A DNA stretch of 11,189 nucleotides from Sphaerochaetaceae bacterium (lineage in GTDB: Bacteria; Spirochaetota; Spirochaetia; Sphaerochaetales; Sphaerochaetaceae). A model generated the notes under the pieces. It searched no databases. It was not told the origin of the DNA and saw nothing but the letters and a program-made list of their open reading frames with translations. Shown here in pieces: positions 1-6,697 of the stretch. The translations under genes were made by a program, and so were the position numbers. The stretch is from NCBI GenBank assembly GCA_023231265.1, contig JALNVT010000066.1, positions 1-11,189 of the forward strand. Direction: 5' to 3'. The stretch's first letter is position 1. Every line of letters begins with the position of its first letter.

Positions 1-499
1 AAAAAAATAGATGACCTATCTGCACAGAGTGTGATTTCTTATGATGAACGGGTTGGGGGTGGGTATAAAGATTGCATATTTTTCATCTAGTGATTTCATT
101 GTTAAAGACAATTGCCTTAATTATCGATGGTTGAGCTACGCTTTGATGGAAGTAGAGACTTCTTTGATTGCAGCAGCTTTTAAATGTAGGGTCCTTTCTG
201 TAACAATATGTGATTATAGCTTTCTTGCTTCTTCTCTGTATGTTTTAACTCTGCAGTCAATGCTGCAATCTTGATGACTTCATTCTTTGTGGAGGAACAA
301 AAAAATCTCTGCTTCTAAAATTGATTATTGATTCTATCTGCATCATCATTTGCAATTATATGTCTTCAATATTGAAAATATATTCATAGATTTTTCTGAT
401 TATTTTTACAAAAGTATCAAAATCTGATGTCTATGTAGCTCTTCTTGAGAACAATATATCCGTTATTAACAAGAAATTAGAATTTGAAGAGATGTTAAG
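1..499. other. Gene-poor left end, no intact gene
   Basis: This stretch holds no convincing intact gene. A 77-codon plus-strand frame (41-274) has no ribosome binding site, no recognisable motif and an atypical composition, so I treat it as chance. Short open stretches on the minus strand look more like coding sequence and are listed separately as a possible gene remnant. The promoter of the downstream operon begins at its right edge. I see no tRNA, rRNA or CRISPR structure here. Confidence 0.5.
139..430 (-). pseudogene. Possible decayed minus-strand gene, family unknown
   Basis: Reading the minus strand, three successive open pieces in shifting frames have protein-like composition. They are 430 to 359 (24 codons, containing TFVKIIRKIYEY), 314 to 183 (44 codons, containing KNEVIKIAALTAELKHTEKK) and about 180 to 139 (KAAAIKEVSTSIKA). 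Stops and frame changes separate them. The lysine/glutamate-rich, helix-like composition resembles a coding remnant more than random AT-rich DNA, but I recognise no family and see no start signal. It may equally be coincidence in AT-rich sequence. Confidence 0.25.
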
Positions 500-529
500 T
501 TGACCTATTTAAATAAATTGCAATATCAT
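500..529 (+). promoter_or_regulatory. Sigma-70-type promoter of the two-component/Msr operon
   Basis: A -35 box TTGACC (500-505) is followed after 18 bases by a -10 box TATCAT (524-529), each one or two mismatches from the vegetative consensus. Transcription would start near 536. The ribosome binding site AGAGGG (541-546) lies six bases before the ATG at 553, so the leader would be short. The fit and position are good, but this rests on pattern only. Confidence 0.5.
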
Positions 530-552
530 TTTTATTATAAAGAGGGTAGTTA

Positions 553-1212
553 ATGGCCAATCAAGAAGTTGTTAAAAAGGTACTTATTATTGAAGACGAT
601 ATTGAAATTTCAGATGTTGTTGCAGTGAATTTAGAAAGCAATGGCATAAAAACAGAACAGGTTCATGACGGCCTATTGGGCTTGAGCCGTTCAAAATCTG
701 GAGAGTTTGACCTCATCATTCTTGATATAATGCTTCCTGGTCTTGATGGTATCAGCATCTGCAGAAATCTTCGAGAAGAAAATTATAACACACCAATTCT
801 TATGCTGACTGCAAAAATCGATGAGATTGATTTGGTTCTGAGTCTAGAGCTTGGTGCTGATGACTACATGAGAAAACCCTTTAGCATGAGAGAACTACTG
901 GCAAGAGTTGGGGCTCTGATACGCCGATCAGAAAAAACTGTCAGCAAGATTGAAGATGAGCCTGAAGAGAAATTGCAGTTTGGAGAGCTTGTTGTAGATT
1001 ATGCAAAGCATCAGGTAACTGTCAGAGATAAGATACTCAATCTTACTGTGAAGGAATTTGAACTTCTTGATCTATTTGCCAGAAATCCAGGTAGAGTATT
1101 CAGTCGTGCAGATCTTTTGAATACAATCTGGGGATATAATTTTGAAGGATATGAACATACTGTAAACACTCATATAAATAGGTTAAGAAACAAACTTGAA
1201 ATAGATCCATAG
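553..1212 (+). CDS. OmpR/PhoB-family response regulator, cut short by an amber codon
   Basis: This is a DNA-binding response regulator and the likely partner of the kinase that follows. The receiver domain (about 1-120) has the acidic pair (E14, D15, D16), phospho-acceptor D58 in ILDIMLPGLDG, T86 and K108 in the DYMRKPF loop. A winged-helix domain follows from about 140. The frame meets TAG at 1210-1212, but the same frame continues for 22 more codons (KPKYLLTVWGMGYKF, then SEKEALS) to a TGA at 1279-1281. That piece is the conserved final beta-hairpin wing of the OmpR family, and its stop overlaps the kinase start as ATGA. The ancestral protein was therefore 242 residues, and the 219-residue product lacks the wing that contacts DNA. 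Receiver phosphorylation should survive, but DNA binding is probably impaired unless the amber is suppressed. Start choice is supported by AGAGGG at 541-546. Confidence 0.93.
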   Translation: MANQEVVKKVLIIEDDIEISDVVAVNLESNGIKTEQVHDGLLGLSRSKSGEFDLIILDIMLPGLDGISICRNLREENYNTPILMLTAKIDEIDLVLSLELGADDYMRKPFSMRELLARVGALIRRSEKTVSKIEDEPEEKLQFGELVVDYAKHQVTVRDKILNLTVKEFELLDLFARNPGRVFSRADLLNTIWGYNFEGYEHTVNTHINRLRNKLEIDP

Positions 1213-1277
1213 AAGCCAAAATATCTTCTGACTGTTTGGGGGATGGGATATAAATTCTCTGAGAAGGAGGCCCTCTC

Positions 1278-2738
1278 ATGATATTCCGTTCATTCTATGC
1301 AAGGCTATCAATGCTATTTCTTATTCTAGTTTTCATACTTGGGGGCACGAGCCTATTTATTGCATTCAATGCGTCCACTCATCTCTTTGATGAGGTGCAT
1401 CAGTTATTGAACAGAGAGTATGCAGCTACCATTTCCGTAGAATTATCAGATATAACATCAGAGAATCCAACAGAAGAAGAAATCAAAGAAGCCATTCATT
1501 ATATGATGGTTTTAAATCCAAATGTTGAAATTTATCTTGTAGATTCTGATGGGCTTATACTCAGCTATTTTACTGGTGAAGGTAAAACTATCAAAAGAGA
1601 TCATATAGATACTGAACCACTTGAAATATTTCAAGCAAGCAATGGATATACCACCATACTAGGAGATGATCCTCGAACCGACGATGAGAAGAAACCGTTT
1701 TCTGCTGCTGCCATGCAAATCAACAGCAACCCTGGATGGGTCTATGTAATACTGAGAGGCCAGGGATTTGATTCTTCTCTTGCTATGGTTAGAGCAAACT
1801 ATTATCTGAGATCAGGATTAACAACATTTTTGATAGCTATACTTTTCACGCTTGTTGCAGGTCTGTTTTTATTCTTCATCCTTACTGATCGATTGAGAAA
1901 ACTCAGTGAGGATGTACAGATTTTCAAAGAAGGTAATTATGATCACCGTGTGGAGATCAAAGGAAATGATGAATTTGCCCAATTGGGCAGTACCTTCAAT
2001 GAAATGGCAGAATCTATAGAAGAGGGCATGCAAAAACTGAAAGAAGCAGACAGTCAGAGAAGTCAGCTCATCGCAAATATATCACATGATCTTAGAAGTC
2101 CTTTGACTTCAATAAGAGGTCATCTTGAGACATTGCTTCTTGAAGAGAACAATATTTCAGAGGCAGAAAAGCGTGAATATGTAGAAATAACTTTACGTAA
2201 TGTCGCAGGATTTCAACGCCTGGTTGAAGAACTGCTTGATTTGGCACGATTCGAATCAGGCCAGATTGTGCCAGAAAAGCTTCAATTCTCTCTAGCAGAA
2301 CTTATACAGGATGTTGTTTTAAAGATGCGTGGACAATCAGATTCAAATGATATAGTCATCGAATATAATCCAGACCCAAATCTTCCTTTTTATAATGGAG
2401 ATATAGGTTTGATTGAACGTGCTCTTACAAATATCATTGGAAATGCAATAGAGCATACTCCTAAAAAAGGTACTATTGATGTTGATTTATCATTTTATGA
2501 TGGAATGTATCACATATCTGTTTTAGATAGTGGTGCAGGAATTCCTTTGGATAATCTACCTCATATCTTCGAGCGATTTTATCGTGTTGACAAGAGCAGA
2601 AATAGAAAAACTAAGAGCACTGGCCTTGGTCTTGCAATTGCAAAAGAGGTAGTTGAGCTACATGGTGGCTTCATAGAAGCCAGAAATTCTGATGAAGGTG
2701 GTGCAATATTCACCACCACTCTCCCTATGATAAGTTAA
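1278..2738 (+). CDS. Membrane sensor histidine kinase (HAMP, HisKA, HATPase)
   Basis: This is an inner-membrane sensor kinase of 486 residues that would phosphorylate the preceding regulator. Two membrane helices (about 8-31 and 178-203) flank an extracytoplasmic sensor region of about 145 residues whose ligand I cannot identify. A HAMP linker follows (about 204-256). The dimerisation/phospho-acceptor segment is ISHDLRSPLTS, with H270 as the expected phosphorylation site. The ATP-binding domain shows the N box (N389 in NIIGNAIEH), the G1 box (D417 in DSGAGIP), an F box (HIFERFYRVDKS) and the G2 box (G449 in GLGLAIA). All catalytic motifs look intact. AAGGAGG at 1264-1270 stands seven bases before the ATG, and the start overlaps the original stop of the regulator gene as ATGA, the sign of a coupled pair. 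Its place ahead of thiol-redox and Msr genes suggests that it senses envelope oxidation, which is inference. Confidence 0.95.
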   Translation: MIFRSFYARLSMLFLILVFILGGTSLFIAFNASTHLFDEVHQLLNREYAATISVELSDITSENPTEEEIKEAIHYMMVLNPNVEIYLVDSDGLILSYFTGEGKTIKRDHIDTEPLEIFQASNGYTTILGDDPRTDDEKKPFSAAAMQINSNPGWVYVILRGQGFDSSLAMVRANYYLRSGLTTFLIAILFTLVAGLFLFFILTDRLRKLSEDVQIFKEGNYDHRVEIKGNDEFAQLGSTFNEMAESIEEGMQKLKEADSQRSQLIANISHDLRSPLTSIRGHLETLLLEENNISEAEKREYVEITLRNVAGFQRLVEELLDLARFESGQIVPEKLQFSLAELIQDVVLKMRGQSDSNDIVIEYNPDPNLPFYNGDIGLIERALTNIIGNAIEHTPKKGTIDVDLSFYDGMYHISVLDSGAGIPLDNLPHIFERFYRVDKSRNRKTKSTGLGLAIAKEVVELHGGFIEARNSDEGGAIFTTTLPMIS

Positions 2739-2754
2739 TCTTTCTTTTATCTTC

Positions 2755-2774
2755 TGTGACACTTTTGTGATAAT
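2755..2774 (+). promoter_or_regulatory. TGTGA direct repeat overlapping an extended -10, possible internal promoter
   Basis: In the 68-base gap between kinase and thioredoxin genes, TGTGA occurs at 2755-2759 and again at 2766-2770, exactly 11 bases apart. The second copy lies inside TGTGATAAT (2766-2774), which matches an extended -10 element. OmpR-family regulators typically bind direct repeats one helical turn apart, so this could be a regulated internal promoter for the redox genes. The repeat is short and could be chance. Confidence 0.3.
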
Positions 2775-2806
2775 TGTATCTTACCTTTAGTGTAGGAGGT
2801 AACGAA

Positions 2807-3268
2807 ATGAAAACGTTAACCATATCAATTATTATACTATTAGCAATGAGTGCCCCTATTTTTGCAGGCGGCAATAAAGAAACAACACCTGAACCTGAAA
2901 ATACAATGATGATGGTACAGGCTCAACAACCTCAAGATACAGCTGCAGAAGCTTTGATTTCTTATCAAAATTTTGACCAGGCAAAAATGATCGCTGCAGA
3001 AGCTCCTACTGTACTTTTCTTTCATGCCAGCTGGTGTCCTACCTGCAGAAGTGCACGTGAAGAATTCAACAAAAGACAGAGTGAATTTAAGTATATAAAT
3101 CTTATATTGGTCGATTATGATAATTCAAATGACCTCAAGAAAATGTATGGAGTTACATATCAGCACACATTTGTACAGATAGATGAAAACGGCGATGCCT
3201 TAGCTAAATGGAATGGCGGAGACGTTGAGAAGCTTCTTTCAAATGTAATAATGGAGGATGAGTCATGA
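2807..3268 (+). CDS. Exported thioredoxin-like protein
   Basis: This encodes a 153-residue thiol-disulfide protein predicted to work outside the cytoplasmic membrane. An N-terminal signal sequence (about 1-20, ending APIFA before GGNKE) has no lipobox cysteine, so cleavage by signal peptidase I is expected. A low-complexity linker (about 24-45) precedes a thioredoxin-fold domain with the redox motif WCPTC, cysteines C77 and C80. A TTG at 2774 would extend the frame, but AGGAGGT at 2794-2800, six bases before the ATG at 2807, fixes the start and leaves a normal signal peptide. Its TGA overlaps the next start as ATGA, so the two are probably coupled. It likely exchanges electrons with the CcdA-type protein downstream and may feed MsrBA. 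The gene is intact, unlike both genes after it. Confidence 0.9.
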   Translation: MKTLTISIIILLAMSAPIFAGGNKETTPEPENTMMMVQAQQPQDTAAEALISYQNFDQAKMIAAEAPTVLFFHASWCPTCRSAREEFNKRQSEFKYINLILVDYDNSNDLKKMYGVTYQHTFVQIDENGDALAKWNGGDVEKLLSNVIMEDES

Positions 3269-4985
3269 TGATACTCGCACTCTTCGCTTTCTTATCTGGT
3301 ATAGTGACAATACTATCACCTTGCATACTTCCAGTACTCCCTATTATTCTCTCGGTAACAGTAGGGGGGAAGCGCAAGCCGTTAGGTGTAGTTGTAGGAT
3401 TCATAGTTAGCTTCAGTCTGTTCACATTAGCTCTTTCAGCTCTAGTCCAGGCTCTATCAATATCAGTTGATACATTAAGAATTGTTGCAATTGTGATCAT
3501 CATAACCTTCGGAATTACTTTGCTGATTCCTAAACTGCAGCTAGCTTTAGAGAGCATACTCTCAAAAGTTGCACGCATGAAAGGTACTTCAAAACGTGAT
3601 GGATTTTTTGGTGGTACAATGACTGGTTTGAGTCTTGGATTGGTCTGGACACCTTGTGTGGGCCCCATAATGGCATCTGTAATCAGTCTTGCTGTTAGCC
3701 AACAGGTTGATGGTGGATCTGTGATCATTGTTGCTGCCTATTCATTAGGTACAGCAATTCCAATGTTCGCTATCATGGCCGGTGGTCGAAAGCTTTTGAA
3801 TCATTTCCCTAAATTAACAGGGAAGACCAAAGACATTCAACGATTCTTTGGAATCATCATGATCATCGCAGGATTGATGATTGGTTTTGGCGTAGATCGA
3901 AGCTTTCAGACACTAATTTTAAAAGCATTTCCAAATTATGGAACAGGCCTAACAGGCTTTGAACAAGGCGAATTGGTACAGAAGGCTTTGAATGATCGAG
4001 ATAGCAATAACGGAGAGACTGATGGCTTTGATTGGTCAATAGCTCCAGAGGCAACCGAGATTTCAAACTATGGAGATGCTCCAGAACTCATTGCAAAAGG
4101 TCCTTGGTTAAATACTGATCAACCTTTTTCAATGGAAAATCTTGAAGGCAAAGTGGTCCTTGTAGATTTCTGGACCTACAGCTGCATCAACTGTGTGAGA
4201 ACAATTCCTCACCAATAGAACTGTATGAAAAATATGAAAAAGATGGGCTACAGATAATTGCAGTTCATTCCCCTGAATTTCCTTTCGAATGAAATGAGGA
4301 CAATGTCAGAAAAGCAATTTAAGAATTGAATATAACCTGGCCTGTTGTTCTTGATAACGATTTCTCACAATGGAATGCCTACAATAACCGTTACTGGCCA
4401 GCTCAATTCTTCATTGATGGCAATGGAGAGATAAGATACTTCCATTTCGGTGAGGGTGCATATGAGGAAGCTGAACAGGTAATAAGGGATCTTCTTAAAG
4501 AGAATGGAGCAGAGCTTGAAAGTTCAGGTACTATAGAGGTATCAGATGAAGGTTTGAGTAAAAGAACTCCAGAAATCTATCTGGGATACACAAGAGCGAA
4601 GAATTTTGCTTCTGAGGGTAATTTAAAAAAAGATACACTCACATCCTTTGAAAAGAAAGAATATCTTGAACCTTGAGAGTGGTCTCTCGATGGAGAATGG
4701 ATAATCAGAAATGATTTTATCGAAATTGATGGAGCTGGTGAATTGGAACTTCTATTCGAAGGAAAGGATGTTTTCATAGTAATAGAACCTATAAATGAAG
4801 GTAGCTTCATTTCCGTTGAAATAAATGGGAAGATCCTAGAAGACACAGCAGATGTAATAAATGGCGAATTAAAACCCAACAGTAGTAGACTTTACCATCT
4901 AGCAAGCTTCGACGACTCTTACGAAAAATTACTGAAACTTAAGATTTCAGGTCACGTGAGACTTTTCACTTTCACATTTGGATAA
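3265..4985 (+). pseudogene. dipZ: DipZ-type CcdA-thioredoxin membrane reductase, frameshifted with three extra stops
   Basis: The ancestral product (about 573 residues) was a CcdA-like transporter of reducing power fused to a TlpA-like thioredoxin domain and a beta-rich C-terminal domain, the layout of DipZ proteins. The CcdA part (1-215) has about six helices and the paired cysteines C20 (LSPCILP) and C131 (WTPCVGP). The thioredoxin motif WTYSCINC gives C307 and C310. At about 4210 one base is missing: the first frame ends at TAG 4216-4218, while the frame starting at 4212 continues the family sequence (PIELYEKYEKDG, then AVHSPEF). That second frame carries TGA 4290-4292, TAA 4320-4322 and TGA 4674-4676, yet remains recognisable to its end, LFTFTFG, typical of DipZ. 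The 317-residue truncated product keeps the whole CcdA domain and CINC but loses the rest of the thioredoxin fold, so partial function is conceivable. Confidence 0.88.
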
Positions 4986-5018
4986 ATTGATAAACACAAT
5001 ACTTATTCAATCAATAAC

Positions 5019-5043
5019 CTGCAGACAGACTCTCTGTCTGCAG
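5019..5043. repeat. Perfect 11-bp hairpin between dipZ and msrBA
   Basis: CTGCAGACAGA (5019-5029) and its exact reverse complement (5033-5043) are separated by a three-base loop, CTC. The stem is far more stable than its AT-rich surroundings. No T-run follows on the plus strand, and the msrBA ribosome binding site GGAG (5058-5061) lies 14 bases further on. It is therefore more likely an mRNA processing or stability element, or a protein site, than a simple terminator. Confidence 0.75.
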
Positions 5044-5069
5044 TACAAAAGTCTACTGGAGTAAATAAT

Positions 5070-6316
5070 ATGAAAGATCGTCAATTAAGACTTTTGCTTA
5101 TCGTAATAGTAATCCTGATTTTTACGCCATTGATTTTGATATCACGTGGAAACAAGGAAGAGAGTGAAAAAGTAGTCAAAATATATATAGAAGATACTGA
5201 AGCAATGCTTCCACCTGGCCATGAAGATGGAACATGGGTGAAGCCTTCGGATGAACAGCTGCGTGAGAATCTCTCTGCAATGCAATATGAGGTAACACAG
5301 GAAGAAGGAACAGAACCAGCATTTCAGAATGAGTTCTGGGACAGCAAAGAAAAGGGAATCTCATATCTGGAGAGCCTCTATTCAGTTCCACTGATAAATT
5401 CAAATCAGGAACAGGATGGCCAAGTTTTACAAAACCGTTATCCTCAGGAAATATCGATGAAGTTATAGACACTTCCTATGGTATAAAAAGAACTGAAGTT
5501 GTAAGTCATTTCAGTGAATCCCATCTTGGTCATGTCTTTTCAGATGGACCAGATCCAACAGGACTTAGATACTGCATCAATTCAGCATCACTTAGATTCA
5601 TACCTAAGGAAGATTTGATGAAAGAAGGGTATGGTGATTTCCTATATCTATTCAATGATGAACAAAAGCGACTTGTTATTCGTGAGGAACTTCCTGAATT
5701 GGCAGAATCCTATTCAAGTGATAAATTTAACACAACAATTTTTGCTGGTGGTTGTTTCTGGGGCGTAGAGGCAGTGTTTGAGCAACTTTATGGAGTACTT
5801 TATGTAGAATCAGGTTACTCTGGTGGAAGTGAAGCGACTGCAAATTATTCTGATGTTTCATCAGGAAAGACAAATCATGCAGAGGCAGTTAGAATAATTT
5901 ATGATCCACAACTAATTGACTACAATACATTGTTGAAAATTCTCTTCACAGTTGCACATGATTCAACTCAACTTAATTATCAGGGACCTGATTATGGTAG
6001 ACAGTACAGATCTGCAATCTTCTACACTGATGAAGAGCAGAAAAAGGATGCACAGCAGTATATATCAGTGCTAACTGAAGCAGAACTTTTCGACGATGAA
6101 ATCGTAACAAGAGTGACTGAACTCAAAGCCTTCTATCCTGCAGAAGAATACCACCAGGACTTTTTGGCCAATAATCTAGACCATCCGTATATCACCAGTT
6201 GGGATATCCCTAAACTAGAAGACTTGAACGAAAATTATCCAGAGTTGCTTGAAGTGAATAATTCTGGAACTTATGATAAATTGATGAATCTTGTTGATAT
6301 CAATGAAATCAAGTAA
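5070..6316 (+). pseudogene. msrBA: Membrane-anchored MsrB-MsrA fusion, frameshifted in MsrB
   Basis: This fusion would reduce both R- and S-methionine sulfoxide in envelope proteins. A hydrophobic N-terminus (about 7-25) directs it outside the cytoplasmic membrane. MsrB comes first: WVKPSDEQL, FQNEFWDSKEKGI, then GTGWPSF, SHLGHVF and the catalytic cysteine in RYCINSASLRF (codon 5573-5575). MsrA follows with catalytic cysteine in GGCFWG (5753-5755), YSGG, GHAEAV-like NHAEAV, and EEYHQDF. The frame changes between 5358 and 5363. Family comparison suggests that codons for about three residues plus one base (a YVD-like stretch after GI) are gone, fitting a 10-base loss, though a smaller loss is possible. 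The first frame ends at 5468. No zinc-binding CxxC pairs are visible in MsrB and no cysteine other than the two catalytic ones in either domain, so regeneration would depend on outside thiols. GGAG at 5058-5061 supports the start. Confidence 0.9.
5606..5620 (+). promoter_or_regulatory. Possible internal translation restart for the MsrA half
   Basis: Within the end of the MsrB domain, AAGGAAG (5606-5612) stands five bases before an ATG (5618-5620) in the intact downstream frame. Initiation here would give a 232-residue protein containing the entire MsrA domain but no signal sequence, so it would be cytoplasmic. The bases also encode conserved-looking MsrB residues, so the match may be coincidental. 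Confidence 0.25.
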
Positions 6317-6370
6317 TTAAGTATTATTCAAAAATTATAGCAACCATTTAGACTTATAAAAACAAATGAT

Positions 6371-6412
6371 GAAACCTGACTTAATAAAAAAGTTAGGCTT
6401 CAGCTATTTTCT
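6371..6412 (+). terminator. Hairpin terminator after msrBA
   Basis: GAAACCTGACTT (6371-6382) pairs with AAGTTAGGCTTC (6390-6401) around a seven-base A-rich loop, with one G-T wobble and one mismatch. A T-rich tract (TATTTTCTT) follows. It begins 54 bases after the msrBA stop. The opposite strand also has a T-rich tract beyond the stem, so it could serve both directions, including transcripts from the cyclase gene that faces it. Confidence 0.55.
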
Positions 6413-6697
6413 TAATTGAGCTCAATATTGGGGTGGTAATTTCAAGCAACATCTAAGCTATAATTTATAGCTAATGAGATTGTATATCGCTTAAAGATGG
6501 CAAAGAGGACGAATGATGAGCATCGATGGCTGCAGTTACAATGAATAAGGCATATATATCACAATTTATAATCAGTCAGATGCCTAGTACCATCTGTAGA
6601 TAAAGAAGAACTTACAATTTATCAGCTGCTGCTTTTCTAAAAGTTAACAGAGGCCAGAAATCATAAGTTCTTGATAGTAAAAAGAGGGTTTTATAAA
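6413..6697. other. Spacer with palindrome and possible transposase scrap
   Basis: No intact gene is present between the operon terminator and the convergent cyclase gene. AGCTATAA and its exact reverse complement (6456-6463 and 6465-6472) flank a single T, a perfect 8-bp palindrome. In the plus frame, 6526-6600 reads MAAVTMNKAYISQF followed by 11 more codons. The first part faintly recalls the region of ISL3-family transposases with a V-x-M-D-M-x-x-A-Y-I pattern, but the expected aspartate is not visible. I see no terminal repeats or target duplication. Confidence 0.3.

Noticed and set aside
41..274. 77-codon plus-strand frame as a gene
   Set aside because: No ribosome binding site, no recognisable domain, and coding-like signal is on the other strand.
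3204..3728. 174-codon minus-strand frame
   Set aside because: Lies antisense to the well-supported CcdA domain; composition follows from that gene.
553..4985. Genetic code change, with internal TAG/TGA/TAA read as amino acids
   Set aside because: All three stop codons occur inside genes, frameshifts are also present, TGA ends the thioredoxin gene and the original regulator frame at ATGA overlaps, and TAA ends the kinase, cyclase and pyk genes. Loss of function explains this better.
1210..5365. Sequencing or assembly error as the sole cause of the broken frames
   Set aside because: Indels could be errors, but four separate substitutions to stop codons confined to one operon and a probable 10-base loss are not a typical error pattern. 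It cannot be excluded without reads.
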